Shown one piece after another: positions 17,522-26,475 of a stretch of 64,000 nt of DNA. The DNA lies in the NCBI RefSeq assembly GCF_902506605.1, contig NZ_LR733979.1, positions 259,468 through 323,467 of the forward strand. Reading direction: 5' to 3'. The DNA is from Sphingomonas sp. AX6. GTDB taxonomy: Bacteria > Pseudomonadota > Alphaproteobacteria > Sphingomonadales > Sphingomonadaceae. The notes below the pieces were generated by a model, which worked only from the letters and a program-made list of their open reading frames with translations, was not told where the DNA came from and did no database searches. The translations under genes were made by a program, and so were the position numbers. Position 1 is the stretch's first letter. Each line of letters opens with the position of its first letter.

Positions 17522-18538
17522 TCAGCCTCTACCGCCGCGCACCCTTGCAATCAACGCTTCGACATGGGCGATGGGCGTGTCCTGCTGAATGCCGTGACCC
17601 AGGTTGAACACGTGCGGGCGGGTCGGGAAGGCAGCGAGGATGCGGTCCACCGCGGCGTCCAGCGTCGCGCCACCCGCAATCAGCGCGAGCGGATCGAGAT
17701 TGCCTTGTACCGGCAAATCGGTGGGGAGATTGGCGTCGGCCCAGACCGGATCGACGCTTTCGTCGAGCGCGATGGCATCGACGCCCGTTTCGCGCGCATA
17801 AGCGGCCAGCTTTCCGCCCGCGCCCTTGGGAAAGCCGATAATCGGCGTATTGGGACAGCGCGTCCGAAGTTGTTCCACGATTGCGGCATTGGGTGCGATT
17901 ACCCAGCGTTCGAACTGTGCGGGCGAGAGGCTGCCTGCCCAGCTGTCGAACAATTGGACGGCTTCGACTCCTGCCTCGATCTGCTTTGCGAGATAATCGA
18001 CGGTCGAGGCGATGATCTTGTCGATCAGCACCTGCATCAAACCGGGGTCGGCATAGGCGAGACGCCGCGCCGCTGCCTGTTCGCGGCTGCCTTGGCCGGC
18101 GATCATATAGGTCGCCACCGTCCAGGGAGAGCCTGCAAAGCCCAGAAAGGTCACTTGAGGCGGGAGCATCGCCGCGACACGCCGAACGGTCCCATAGACC
18201 GCCTCCAGCGCTTCCGGATGATAGGCCAGCGTGTCGACGGTCGCTTCATTGTCCATCAGCGGTGCCAGCCGTGGCCCTTCGCCGGTTTCGAACCAAAGGT
18301 CCTGGCCCAGTGCGCGCGGGATCATCAGGATATCGGAAAACAGGATCGATCCGTCGAAGCCGAAGCGGCGGATCGGCTGGATTGTTACCTCGGCCGCCGC
18401 GTCGCTATCCTCGACCAGCGCCAGGAACCCGCCCTTTTCAGCGCGCAGGGCGCGATACTCGGGAAGGTAGCGCCCGGCCTGGCGCATCAACCACAAGGGG
18501 GGCGTCGCCTGCCGCTCACCCTTCAGCGTGGCGAGCAA
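17522..18538 (-). CDS. hemE: Uroporphyrinogen decarboxylase
   Basis: 338 residues from a TTG at 18536-18538. The signature RQAGRYLPEYR lies near the N-terminus. GSPWTVATYM, YLAKQIEAGVEAVQLFDSWAG and GNLDP follow, all diagnostic of HemE. It removes four carboxyl groups from uroporphyrinogen III to form coproporphyrinogen III. No ATG or GTG is available in frame upstream, and the TTG lacks a ribosome-binding site. A CTG at 18575-18577 lies 8 to 9 bases after GGGGGAG and would add 13 residues (TDPSKTPVSAKP). That may be the real start. In Caulobacter hemE also borders the origin. Confidence 0.95.
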   Translation of the reverse strand: MLATLKGERQATPPLWLMRQAGRYLPEYRALRAEKGGFLALVEDSDAAAEVTIQPIRRFGFDGSILFSDILMIPRALGQDLWFETGEGPRLAPLMDNEATVDTLAYHPEALEAVYGTVRRVAAMLPPQVTFLGFAGSPWTVATYMIAGQGSREQAAARRLAYADPGLMQVLIDKIIASTVDYLAKQIEAGVEAVQLFDSWAGSLSPAQFERWVIAPNAAIVEQLRTRCPNTPIIGFPKGAGGKLAAYARETGVDAIALDESVDPVWADANLPTDLPVQGNLDPLALIAGGATLDAAVDRILAAFPTRPHVFNLGHGIQQDTPIAHVEALIARVRGGRG

Positions 18539-18899
18539 TGGCTTGGCGGAAACAGGCGTTTTGGAAGGATCGGTCAGCGTGTTCGCTCCCCCTTCTTCAA
18601 TAGAAGAATCTATAAAAGAAGGATGTAGTGGTTGTTGGCGCGTGGAACCCGGGGCTTATGCGTCCCCCACACAAAAGCCAACAGCTTGACGGCCGGCGCC
18701 GTCGATTGTGCTTGCGATTCGAAGGCGTCTTCCCCGTTATTCACAGCCTGTGGATAAATCAGCGTACTGTGTGCGAGACTGTGGATGAGGTTCGGGGTTA
18801 TCCACGCGGGTCGACCGACTTGGCGAGGGGCCGGGGTTACGCTAGCGGCTGTCCCGGAGTTTTCCACAGAGCTGTTCCTGGCGGCGAAAAGGGCATGGA
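18539..18899. other. Probable chromosomal replication origin oriC
   Basis: This 361-base gap between hemE and ppsR holds five DnaA-box-like 9-mers. They are TTATTCACA 18737-18745 (+), TTATCCACA 18749-18757 (-, perfect), TCATCCACA 18780-18788 (-), TTATCCACG 18798-18806 (+) and TTTTCCACA 18860-18868 (+). Four differ from consensus at one base. An AT-richer stretch at about 18590-18630 contains TTCTTC-AATA-GAAGAA and TATAAAAGAAGG, and could be the unwinding element. The same gene neighbours flank the experimentally known Caulobacter origin. Nearby parS sites and parAB support the call. Confidence 0.88.
18737..18868. other. DnaA-box cluster within oriC
   Basis: The five boxes listed under oriC fall in 132 bases, two on the minus strand and three on the plus strand. 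The first two face each other across three bases (18746-18748), a back-to-back arrangement able to seat two DnaA molecules. Confidence 0.85.
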
Positions 18900-19715
18900 T
18901 TGAAGCTGCACCTGCACCTCCTTTCGGACTCCACCGGCGAGACGCTGGAGAACATCGCCAAGGCGGCGCTGGCCCAGTTCGACGATGTCGAGACGGTCCG
19001 CCATTTTTGGCCGATGGTACGCTCGGAAACGCATCTCGAGCGTATCCTTCAGGAAATCGGCCAAAATCCGGGGCTGGTAGTGTTTACCCTGGTCAACAGC
19101 CAGATCCGCGAGATGCTGGAGGGCCGGTGCGCCGCAATGGGTCTTCCCGCGATTGCGCCGCTCGACAGCGTGTCCAACGCGCTGTCGATGTTGTTGGGTC
19201 AGGAAGCCAAGGCGCGGCCCGGGCGCCAGCATGTCCTCGACGCCGCCTATTTCGCGCGGGTCGATGCGATCCAGTTCACCATCGCGCATGATGACGGCGT
19301 CAATTGGGAGAATTGGGAGGAAGCCGATATCGTGCTGGCGGGCGTATCGCGCACGTCGAAGACGCCGACTTCCATCTATCTCGCCAATAGGGGGTTCAAG
19401 ACCGCGAACATCCCGATCGTCGTCGAAAGTCCGCCGCCGACCAAATTGTACGAACTCAAAAAGCCGCTGGTCGTCGGGCTGACTACCAGCGCCGACCGGC
19501 TGATCCAGGTGCGCCGCAACCGGCTGCTGTCACTAAACGAGGAAACCGAGACCAGCTACGTCGATCAGGAAGCGGTGAAGGCGGAGGTCGCCTATGCCCG
19601 GCGGATGTTCGCCGATAACGACTGGCCTGTGATCGACGTGACGCGGCGCTCGATCGAGGAAACTGCGGCGGCGATCATTACCATGTGCAGCGAGCGCAAG
19701 GCGGTCGGGGCATGA
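18900..19715 (+). CDS. ppsR: Pyruvate, phosphate/water dikinase regulatory protein (kinase-pyrophosphorylase)
   Basis: 271 residues from a TTG at 18900-18902. An ATG five bases earlier meets an immediate stop in its frame. The N-terminus LHLHLLSDSTGETLENIAKA and the later GVSRTSKTPTSIYLANRG block, which holds the phosphate-binding loop, define the DUF299/PPSR family. It uses ADP to phosphorylate, and phosphate to dephosphorylate, a Thr on PEP synthase or pyruvate dikinase, switching it off and on. It is the first gene to the right of oriC and starts an overlapping operon with maf, aroE and coaE. Confidence 0.94.
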   Translation: MKLHLHLLSDSTGETLENIAKAALAQFDDVETVRHFWPMVRSETHLERILQEIGQNPGLVVFTLVNSQIREMLEGRCAAMGLPAIAPLDSVSNALSMLLGQEAKARPGRQHVLDAAYFARVDAIQFTIAHDDGVNWENWEEADIVLAGVSRTSKTPTSIYLANRGFKTANIPIVVESPPPTKLYELKKPLVVGLTTSADRLIQVRRNRLLSLNEETETSYVDQEAVKAEVAYARRMFADNDWPVIDVTRRSIEETAAAIITMCSERKAVGA

Positions 19716-20308
19716 GGCTGATCCTGGCGTCGAACAGCGCGTCGCGAAAGGCGATGCTGACGGATGCAGGCATACCGTTCGCGGCCGAGGCGAGCGGCGC
19801 GGACGAGGATGCGGCAAAGGCGGCTTTGGCCGAAGTCGGCACGTCTGCGCGTGACACCGCCGATGCGCTGGCCGAGTTGAAGGCGATTAAAGTGTCGATG
19901 CGGCATCCGTCCGATCTGGTGCTGGGCAGCGATTCGATCGTGGTGCTGGACGACGGCACGATCCTCGACAAGCCCGCGACGCGCGACGATGCCGAGCGGC
20001 ATTTGAACGCGATGTCGGGTAAGACCCATCGGCTGATTTCGGCAGCGGTCGTCGCCGAGGCCGGACGCCCGGTATGGCGACATGTCGATATCGCCAAATT
20101 GCAGGTTCGCGCGCTGTCGGACGATTTCATCCGGACCTATCTCGATGCCGAATGGCCTGCGATTGCCGGGTGCGTCGGTTGCTTTCGGATCGAGGGGCCG
20201 GGGGTGCAATTGTTCGCGCGGACCGAGGGGAGCCACTTCACGATATTGGGGATGCCGTTGCTTCCAGTCCTCGATTTTCTGCGCGTTCGGGGCATATTGG
20301 CGTCATGA
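19712..20308 (+). CDS. maf: Maf-family nucleotide pyrophosphatase
   Basis: 198 residues from ATG 19712, overlapping ppsR by four bases. LILASNSASRKAML at the N-terminus is the Maf signature, and LVLGSDSIVVLD carries the metal-binding Asp. Maf proteins hydrolyse dTTP, UTP and modified nucleotides to monophosphates and are linked to control of septation. The KPATRDDAERHLNAMSGKTH segment is the usual Maf middle, closest to the YceF/YhdE split. Which nucleotide it prefers cannot be told here. Confidence 0.93.
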   Translation: MRLILASNSASRKAMLTDAGIPFAAEASGADEDAAKAALAEVGTSARDTADALAELKAIKVSMRHPSDLVLGSDSIVVLDDGTILDKPATRDDAERHLNAMSGKTHRLISAAVVAEAGRPVWRHVDIAKLQVRALSDDFIRTYLDAEWPAIAGCVGCFRIEGPGVQLFARTEGSHFTILGMPLLPVLDFLRVRGILAS

Positions 20309-21135
20309 CGAAGCCCGATGCCCCCCCTTATGCAGACGTGATCGGCGATCCGATCGCTCAGTCCAAGTCGCCGCTGATTCACGGATACTGGATCGAGCGG
20401 TTGGGACTGGAGGCGGCCTATCGCGCGACGCATGTCACCGCAGAGGGGCTTTCCGACTATATCGCCCGCCGCCGTGACGACGCCGACTGGCGTGGGTGCA
20501 ACGTCACCATGCCGCACAAGCTGGCGGTGATGGATCTGGTCGATGATCCAGGAGGTGTGCGCGGATCGATCGGTGCGATGAACACGATTTTGCGCCAGCC
20601 CGACGGGTCGCTGATCGGCACCAACACCGACGCCGCCGGATTCTACGCGCCGCTTGCCGATTTCGACCTCGAAGGCGCGCCGGTCGCGCTTTACGGGACC
20701 GGTGGCGCAGCACGCGCAGTGCTGTTCGCGTTCAAACAGATGCGCGTCGGGCCGGTGACGATGTTCGCGCGCAATCCGCTGAAGGCGGCGGGGCTGCTCG
20801 CGACCTTCGGGTTGAAGGGTGATGTGGTGTCGATCGATTCCCCGCTGCCCCCGGTCGCGTTGCTGGTGAACGCTAGCGCGCTTGGCATGACCGGACAGCC
20901 TGCATTGTCGCCCGATCTGTCGGTGCTGCCGGACGACGCCGTGATTTACGATATTGTCTATAGTCCGCTGGAGACGCCGTTGCTCGCAGCGGCGCGAGCG
21001 CGCGACCTCGCGACCATCGACGGGCTGGAGATGCTGATCGGTCAGGCAGCGGCGGCGTTCGAGCTGTTCTTCGGCAAGGCTCCGCCGCGCGACGATGCAA
21101 GCGAAACCGAATTGCGGCGGAGACTGACGTCATGA
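20305..21135 (+). CDS. aroE: Shikimate dehydrogenase
   Basis: 276 residues from ATG 20305, overlapping the maf stop. SKSPLIH binds shikimate, NVTMPHK holds the catalytic Lys, and NTDAAGF precedes the nucleotide domain with GTGGAARAV. The C-terminal DGLEMLIGQAAAAFELF is typical. It reduces dehydroshikimate with NADPH in aromatic amino-acid synthesis. The maf-aroE-coaE-dnaQ order next to hemE is conserved in alphaproteobacteria. Confidence 0.96.
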   Translation: MTKPDAPPYADVIGDPIAQSKSPLIHGYWIERLGLEAAYRATHVTAEGLSDYIARRRDDADWRGCNVTMPHKLAVMDLVDDPGGVRGSIGAMNTILRQPDGSLIGTNTDAAGFYAPLADFDLEGAPVALYGTGGAARAVLFAFKQMRVGPVTMFARNPLKAAGLLATFGLKGDVVSIDSPLPPVALLVNASALGMTGQPALSPDLSVLPDDAVIYDIVYSPLETPLLAAARARDLATIDGLEMLIGQAAAAFELFFGKAPPRDDASETELRRRLTS

Positions 21136-21722
21136 TCACCATCGGGCTGACCGGCTCCATTGGCATGGGTAAATCGACCGTCGCGCAGATGTTTCGCGAC
21201 GAAGGTATCCCTGTGTTCGACGCAGACGACGCGGTGCATGAATTGCAGGGAGTAGGCGGGCGGCTGGTGGCGGAAATCGAGCGGCATTTTCCTGGCACGA
21301 CGGGGCCGCAAGGTGTCGATCGCCAGGCGCTGGGCGCGCAGGTGTTCGACAACGAGCCCGCGATGCGCAAGCTGGAGGCGATCGTCCACCCGGCGGTCGG
21401 CGAGGAGCGCCGGCGCTTCATCGATTCGCATGGCAGCGCGCCGTTGGTGGTGCTCGACATCCCGCTCTTGTTCGAAACCGGCGGTGCCGCGCATGTCGAT
21501 CGCATCGTCGTCGTGTCGGCCGACGCGCAGACCCAGCGCGACCGGGTGCTGGCGCGCTCGGGTATGACCGAGGCCAAGTTTCTGACGATCCTCGAAAAAC
21601 AGACGCCCGATGCGGAAAAGCGCGCGCGTGCCGATCATGTGATCGATACCGGCACGCCGATTTCCGAAACCCGCGATCAGGTTCGCGCGCTGATCGCTTG
21701 CCTGTTGCCGCAAGCAGGTTGA
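21132..21722 (+). CDS. coaE: Dephospho-CoA kinase
   Basis: 196 residues from ATG 21132, with a four-base overlap to aroE. The P-loop [14 protein letters not shown] is at about residues 8-21. DADDAVHEL then follows (the DAD substrate motif), with [11 protein letters not shown] and [13 protein letters not shown]. It performs the last step of coenzyme A synthesis in the cytosol. The standard loop is GGIGSGKS-like, and Met here in place of Ser is a mild variation. Confidence 0.96.
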   Translation: MITIGLTGSIGMGKSTVAQMFRDEGIPVFDADDAVHELQGVGGRLVAEIERHFPGTTGPQGVDRQALGAQVFDNEPAMRKLEAIVHPAVGEERRRFIDSHGSAPLVVLDIPLLFETGGAAHVDRIVVVSADAQTQRDRVLARSGMTEAKFLTILEKQTPDAEKRARADHVIDTGTPISETRDQVRALIACLLPQAG

Positions 21723-21733
21723 TAATCCCACCC

Positions 21734-22423
21734 ATGCGCGAAATCATCTTCGACACCGAAACCACGGGATTGAGCTTCTCGGGGGGTGACCGGCTGGTCG
21801 AGATCGGTTGTATCGAGATGATCAATCGGGTGGAGACGGGGCGGACCTTTCACGCGTATGTCAATCCGCAGCGGTCGATGCCGCCCGAGGCACAGGCGGT
21901 GCACGGCTTGTCCGAAACCTTCCTGTCCGACAAGCCGCTGTTCGCCGATATCTGTGAAGACTTGCTCGCGTTCCTGGGCGATTGTCCGCTGATCGCGCAC
22001 AATGCCAATTTCGACATGGGATTCCTGAACGGCGAGCTGAAGCTTTGCGGTCGGGCAATCGTGCCGATGGACCGGATGGTCGATACGCTGGTGATCGCGC
22101 GGACCCGCCATCCGGGTGCCAAGCATAGCCTGGACGCGCTGTGCAATCGCTATGGCATCGACCGCAGCCACCGCACGCTCCACGGCGCGCTGCTCGACGC
22201 GCAATTGCTCGCGCAGGTCTATGTCGAGCTGCGCGGCGGACGCCAGATCGGGCTAGGATTGGCAGAAGTGGTGGTCGAGGAAGTCGCGATATCGACGGTG
22301 AGCGTCCAGCGCGCAATACGCCCGCCACGGGTGTTTGCGGTGAGCGATGCCGAGCTTGCGCGCCACGCCGCCTTCGTCGCGGGGCTGAAAGATCCATTGT
22401 GGGGGACCGCCGCATCCGGTTGA
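21734..22423 (+). CDS. dnaQ: DNA polymerase III epsilon subunit (3'-5' proofreading exonuclease)
   Basis: 229 residues from ATG 21734. A longer frame upstream runs through the coaE end and is unlikely. The Exo I motif [10 protein letters not shown], Exo [13 protein letters not shown] and Exo [17 protein letters not shown] are complete, giving the DEDDh catalytic set. The C-terminal tail after residue 180 would bind the alpha subunit. It edits replication errors. It ends the ppsR-to-dnaQ run that fires away from oriC. Confidence 0.96.
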   Translation: MREIIFDTETTGLSFSGGDRLVEIGCIEMINRVETGRTFHAYVNPQRSMPPEAQAVHGLSETFLSDKPLFADICEDLLAFLGDCPLIAHNANFDMGFLNGELKLCGRAIVPMDRMVDTLVIARTRHPGAKHSLDALCNRYGIDRSHRTLHGALLDAQLLAQVYVELRGGRQIGLGLAEVVVEEVAISTVSVQRAIRPPRVFAVSDAELARHAAFVAGLKDPLWGTAASG

Positions 22424-22489
22424 TGCGTTGAGCGTGTCGGCGGGTGTGACGACCCGTCGATATTACGTTCATCTCTAAGGAGGAAAAAC

Positions 22490-23071
22490 ATGGAAATCCG
22501 CGTCTCGGGACATCAGGTCGACACGGGCGAAGCGCTCAAGACTCACGTCCAGGACCGCCTCCAGGGGATCGCCGACAAATATTTCTCTCGCGCGTTATCG
22601 GCACACGCGATTTTCGGGAAAGGCCCACATGACAGCTTCACCTGCGACATCATCGCGCATGTGATGCAGGGGCTAGTCCTGAAGGCATCCGACAATGCGC
22701 AGAACGCGCACGCCGCGTTTGAAGGTGCCGCCGACAAGATCGAAAAACAGCTCCGCCGCTATATGCGCCGGTTGAAGGATCGCAAGACCGCACCCGTCGC
22801 GCCCATCGATGCCGATGCAGGCATGTTCGACAATGCCGGATACACCGTGTTCGGCGGTGGACAGGAAGAGGAAGAGGTCGAGGACGCGCCCCTGATCATC
22901 GCCGAAACCCGCGTCGATGTGCCCGATGCCAGCGTGTCGGATGCAGTGATGATGCTCGACCTACGCAACACCAACGCGCTGCTGTTCAAAAATAGCGGGA
23001 CGGGGGCGTTCAATATGGTCTATCGGCGCCACGACGGAACCATAGGCTGGGTCGAGCCCAATCGCGGCTGA
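22490..23071 (+). CDS. hpf: Long-form ribosome hibernation promoting factor
   Basis: 193 residues with a strong AAGGAGG ribosome-binding site. The N-terminal S30AE domain (residues 1-100, EIRVSGHQVDTGEALKTHVQ) is followed by a linker and a C-terminal dimerisation domain (SDAVMMLDLRNTNALLFKNSGTG, then NMVYRRHDGTIGWVEP). That makes it the long HPF, which pairs 70S ribosomes into inactive 100S dimers in stationary phase. It is placed before ptsN, as in many proteobacteria; there is a 72-base gap. Confidence 0.95.
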   Translation: MEIRVSGHQVDTGEALKTHVQDRLQGIADKYFSRALSAHAIFGKGPHDSFTCDIIAHVMQGLVLKASDNAQNAHAAFEGAADKIEKQLRRYMRRLKDRKTAPVAPIDADAGMFDNAGYTVFGGGQEEEEVEDAPLIIAETRVDVPDASVSDAVMMLDLRNTNALLFKNSGTGAFNMVYRRHDGTIGWVEPNRG

Positions 23072-23143
23072 CCACGACCGGACCTGTAATGCGAAGGACG
23101 GACGCGCGCGCAGCGTATGGCGCGCGCGTCCGATATTTGATTG

Positions 23144-23611
23144 ATGACCGACCTGACCGATCTGCTGATTCCCGAAGCCGTGCTGGCCGATATGCCGGTG
23201 GCGGGGAAGAAGAAATTGTTCGCGCAACTGGGCGACGCCGCGCATCGCGCCTGGGGTCTGGACGCGCGCATGGTAACCGACCGGATCGCGGACCGCGAAC
23301 GGCTGGGCACCACCGGGTTTGGGTTGGGAGTCGCGATACCGCATGGCCGGATCGACGGAATCGACCGGGTGCGCGGGCTGTTCGTGCGGCTGGCCCAGCC
23401 GGTCGATTTCGACGCGATCGACGATGCGCCGGTCGATCTGGTGTTCATGCTGTTGTCGCCGGGCGATGCCGGGGCGGAGCATCTGAAGGCACTAGCGCGC
23501 GTGTCGCGGGCGATGCGCGACCGCGGTTTCGCGGACAAGCTGCGCGGCGCGGGCAGCGGCGATGCGCTATATGCGCTGCTGGCGGGGGTAGAGGCGCGTG
23601 ACGCTGCCTGA
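23144..23611 (+). CDS. ptsN: PTS nitrogen-regulatory EIIA component PtsN
   Basis: 155 residues from ATG 23144; a TTG three bases earlier is also in frame. The phosphorylated His sits in VAIPHGRIDG around residue 66-75. The rest is the usual EIIA-Ntr/mannitol fold (DLVFMLLSPGDAGAEHLKALARVSR). It takes phosphate from NPr and signals nitrogen and potassium status. No sugar-transport EIIB or EIIC is nearby, which supports a regulatory role. It overlaps the next gene by 14 bases. Confidence 0.93.
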   Translation: MTDLTDLLIPEAVLADMPVAGKKKLFAQLGDAAHRAWGLDARMVTDRIADRERLGTTGFGLGVAIPHGRIDGIDRVRGLFVRLAQPVDFDAIDDAPVDLVFMLLSPGDAGAEHLKALARVSRAMRDRGFADKLRGAGSGDALYALLAGVEARDAA

Positions 23612-24071
23612 CGGCGAAGCGAGCGCGGGCGCGTCGCGCCATTACCGTGCGCTCGAATCACTTTATGCCGCCGCACCGATCAACCGGTTCTTCGAATCGC
23701 GGCTGGAAATCGTCGATGCAGGGCTTTCGCGGATTCATTTCACCATCGACGAACGCCATTTCCACGCGGGAGGCGCGGCGCATGGGACCAGCTATTTTAA
23801 GATGCTTGACGATGCGGCCTTTTATGCTGCGAACAGCCTGGTCACCGACCGGTTCCTGCTGACGACGCAGTTCAACCTGCTGTTCACTCGCCCCTTGTCG
23901 GTCGGGCCGGTAATTGCGGAGGGGCGCTGGATTTCGGGCCAGCGTCGGGTGTTCGTCGCCGATGCGCGACTGATCGGGCCGGATGGTGACGAAGCGGCGC
24001 GCGGCACCGGCACGTTCATGCGCTCGCGAATCGCGCTCGCCGACCTGCCCGGTTACCGCATTCCGGCATGA
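23598..24071 (+). CDS. PaaI-family hotdog thioesterase
   Basis: 157 residues from GTG 23598, which overlaps ptsN. The region FHAGGAAHGTSYFKMLDDAAFYAANSLV contains the hotdog-fold active-site loop (HGTSYFKMLDDAA), close to the PaaI/YiiD pattern. The C-terminal strands (RVFVADARLIGPDGDEAARGTGTFM) complete the domain. It likely hydrolyses an acyl-CoA. The substrate is not predictable, and no phenylacetate genes are around. Confidence 0.85.
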   Translation: MTLPDGEASAGASRHYRALESLYAAAPINRFFESRLEIVDAGLSRIHFTIDERHFHAGGAAHGTSYFKMLDDAAFYAANSLVTDRFLLTTQFNLLFTRPLSVGPVIAEGRWISGQRRVFVADARLIGPDGDEAARGTGTFMRSRIALADLPGYRIPA

Positions 24072-24409
24072 ACGATCGGCTGCCGACACATCTGCTCGCC
24101 AGTGCGCTGGTGCGCCGCGTGAATCAGGCAGGCGGATCAGCGATGATCCTGGCCAAGGGGCATGCGGAAGCGGGCGCGATCCTGGTCCTGACGCTCGATC
24201 GCGGGGTCGATCCCCGGTTTTTCGAACGGGGTATGGGTCAAAGCGGGACAGTCCAACTGATTGCATCGGGACCGGACAGCTTTGCCGATTCGCATGCCGT
24301 CACCGATTACTGGCAGCGCAGGCGGCGCAGCGACCCCGATTTATGGGTGATCGAGGTCGATGTCGCAGAGGCAGAACGATTCGTCGCTGAAACGATCGTC
24401 CAGGGTTGA
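24068..24409 (+). CDS. DUF1491-family protein
   Basis: 113 residues, start overlapping the thioesterase stop by four bases. LLASALVRRVNQAGGSAMIL and the C-terminal ITDYWQRRRRSDPDLW-like stretch (here VTDYWQRRRRSDPDLWVIE) are the conserved blocks of DUF1491, a small alphaproteobacterial family of unknown function. There is no signal or membrane segment. It ends the hpf-ptsN-thioesterase run. The 167 bases after it hold only a possible promoter for the SleB gene: TTGACT at about 24406 and AT-rich GATAGG about 16 bases on. Confidence 0.8.
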   Translation: MNDRLPTHLLASALVRRVNQAGGSAMILAKGHAEAGAILVLTLDRGVDPRFFERGMGQSGTVQLIASGPDSFADSHAVTDYWQRRRRSDPDLWVIEVDVAEAERFVAETIVQG

Positions 24410-24576
24410 CTTTGCTGCACTGCGACAAGATAGGGCGCGTCTGTTTTGATGCGTTGTGCCGTTTGCCGGGTCTTTGCCGGGCGGTTACGCAGTCGGGGGA
24501 TCACCCGGACGTCGGCGATCGATAGCGATCCTTGTGCCCGGCGTTCCGCGGATCAACCGCATTTGAACGTTTGTAG

Positions 24577-25248
24577 ATGAAGTTTCCGTTTCGCGCCGCG
24601 TCCTTCGCGGCGATTGTCGTTGCTGCTGCCGGTACGCTCGCGGCCACGACTCCCACGATCGCCCAGGAGCAAGTCCCCATAGCGATCGAACAAGATGTAA
24701 ATGGTCGAGCCGTCACTTCGGTTCCCGCCCCCGCCCCGCAAGCCGTCCCCACCGTGTGGATGCCCGGGGAAATCGTTCAGCCCCTCCCCGCCGAAACGCA
24801 GGAAGACGATGCGAGCGATGCCGCACGCGCCGAATTCGCGTCGCTGGCCGCTGCGGTCGATGCGCATCACGGCACCGACGATCTGAACGAAGAACTCCGC
24901 TGCCTCGCCACGGGAGTTTATTTCGAATCGAAGGGCGAACCGCTGGCCGGCCAGCTCGCGGTTGCCGACGTCATCCTCAACCGCTCGCAATCTGGGCGCT
25001 TCCCGGGTTCGGTCTGTTCGGTGCTGACCCAGCGCGGACAGTTCTCGTTCGTGCGCGGCGGCAAGCTGCCGTCGGTCAATCCGGGCAGCAAGGCATGGAA
25101 GACCGCGGTCGCCGTTGCCCGCGTCGCGCAGGCCGAAGCATGGGAAAGCCCCACCGATGGCGCGCTGTTCTTTCATGCCCGCTATGTCTCACCGCGTTGG
25201 CGGCTGGCGCGTGTCGGATCGGTCGGCAACCACATCTTCTACCGCTAA
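24577..25248 (+). CDS. Exported SleB-type cell-wall hydrolase
   Basis: 223 residues. Residues 1-29 are a signal peptide ending near TIAQEQ, followed by a Pro/Ala-rich linker to about 100. The C-terminal domain has ELRCLATGVYFESKGEPLAGQLAVADVILNR, with the catalytic Glu (Y-F-E-S) of the Hydrolase_2/SleB family, and the FSFVRGGKLP and ALFFHARYVSPRW segments. It is a lytic transglycosylase or amidase acting on peptidoglycan in the periplasm. In non-sporulating bacteria such proteins help remodel the wall rather than germinate spores. Confidence 0.9.
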   Translation: MKFPFRAASFAAIVVAAAGTLAATTPTIAQEQVPIAIEQDVNGRAVTSVPAPAPQAVPTVWMPGEIVQPLPAETQEDDASDAARAEFASLAAAVDAHHGTDDLNEELRCLATGVYFESKGEPLAGQLAVADVILNRSQSGRFPGSVCSVLTQRGQFSFVRGGKLPSVNPGSKAWKTAVAVARVAQAEAWESPTDGALFFHARYVSPRWRLARVGSVGNHIFYR

Positions 25249-25297
25249 GGGCAACCGAGCCCTTTCAACTGTTCCCCACTTGTTCTAGAGTTGCGGC

Positions 25298-25789
25298 ATG
25301 AATATGCCGTCGCCCGCGTCCACGTCGATCTCCCCTCCCCCCCTCGTGGCGATCGACGTGGCGCGCGGCGTTAGCCGGATGCTGCTGCGCCACGATTATG
25401 TGGCGATGGCCGAAGTGCCGCTGGCAGGTGGCCGCCGTGCCGACCTGATGGCGATCGACGGCAAGGGCCGGATCGTCATCGTCGAGATCAAGGTATCGCG
25501 TGCCGACCTGCTCGGCGACTGCAAATGGACAGAATATCTCGACCATTGCGACCGATTCTTCTGGGCGGTGCCGGGTGGCTTCGATGCCTCCCCGCTCGAT
25601 GGCGCGGCATTCATGCCCGAACGATCGGGGGTGATCGTCGCCGATCGCTACGACGCCGCGATCATGCGAGAGGCGACGAGCGCGGCAATGCCCGCCCATA
25701 TGCGCAAGACCTGCACGCTTGCCTTTGCGCGGCGTGCCGGACGCAGGCTGTTAGGCCTGGTCGATCCCGATGCGGAGATTCTGTTTTGA
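25298..25789 (+). CDS. mmcB: MmcB-family DNA-repair protein
   Basis: 163 residues. The core ADLMAIDGKGRIVIVEIKVSRADLLGD has the D-x(n)-E-x-K layout of PD-(D/E)XK nucleases, and KWTEYLDHCDRFFWAVP follows. These blocks mark MmcB (DUF1052), described in Caulobacter as an SOS-induced factor for mitomycin C damage repair. No clear LexA box was recognised upstream, so its regulation is not shown. It stands alone, convergent with the ankyrin gene. Confidence 0.88.
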   Translation: MNMPSPASTSISPPPLVAIDVARGVSRMLLRHDYVAMAEVPLAGGRRADLMAIDGKGRIVIVEIKVSRADLLGDCKWTEYLDHCDRFFWAVPGGFDASPLDGAAFMPERSGVIVADRYDAAIMREATSAAMPAHMRKTCTLAFARRAGRRLLGLVDPDAEILF

Positions 25790-25821
25790 TGAAATTTGGG
25801 CGTTAGGCGGGTCGCGTTCGC

Positions 25822-26418
25822 TCAGCGGACGCGGGGACCGCTGACCGTCGCTGCCTTCGCCTTTGGCGCGTCTTCGATGAGCTTCAAAATCGGCCGCGAA
25901 CGCCCGTCGCGGGTGGCATAGTCGCGTGCCGACATCCCGGCGAAACTGTCCGATTGATCAGGATCGGCCCCGGCTTCGAGCAACACGCGTACTGCCGCCA
26001 GATTGCGGTTCTGCACCGCGCGGATCAGCGGGGTCTCTCCCCGAGAATTGCCCGCGTTCATGTTCGCCTTGTACCGCGCCAGGATCGGGATCGCATCGAC
26101 GAAGCCATTCTCCACCGCGATCATCGCCGCGGTATTGCCCTGCCCATCCTCCATATTGGGATTGGCACCCTTTTGCAGCAGAAAGCGCAGATAGACCGCA
26201 TCGCTACGCCGGGTGACGATGTGCAGTGCGCCATCGCCATTGGCGCCGCGCGTATTGATGATGGTCGATCCCGGCTGATTGAGCGTCGCGGTGACCTTTT
26301 CGCCCTCTGAATCGCGCACCGATTCCAGAAACTGGTAACCGGGCGAGTAATTCTGGGCGGTGGCAATGCCGGGGGTCAGCGACAGCGCGAGCGCGGCGAT
26401 CGACAGGCGGAGGGTCAT
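25822..26418 (-). CDS. Exported ankyrin-repeat protein
   Basis: 198 residues. A signal peptide (LRLSIAALALSLTPGIATAQN, residues 3-23) leads to about four ankyrin repeats. Recognisable units are GDGALHIVTRRSDAVYLRFLLQ, GNTAAMIAVENGFVDAIPIL, GETPLIRAVQNRNLAAVRVL and MSARDYATRDG. Ankyrin repeats bind proteins and have no enzymatic activity of their own. A periplasmic place follows from the signal. It is divergent from the SCO gene across 57 bases that must hold both promoters. Confidence 0.9.
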   Translation of the reverse strand: MTLRLSIAALALSLTPGIATAQNYSPGYQFLESVRDSEGEKVTATLNQPGSTIINTRGANGDGALHIVTRRSDAVYLRFLLQKGANPNMEDGQGNTAAMIAVENGFVDAIPILARYKANMNAGNSRGETPLIRAVQNRNLAAVRVLLEAGADPDQSDSFAGMSARDYATRDGRSRPILKLIEDAPKAKAATVSGPRVR

Positions 26419-26475
26419 TGGTGTTGGGTATCCCGATACTCTGACTCGAACTTGCGCTTGGGCATCTAACAGATC

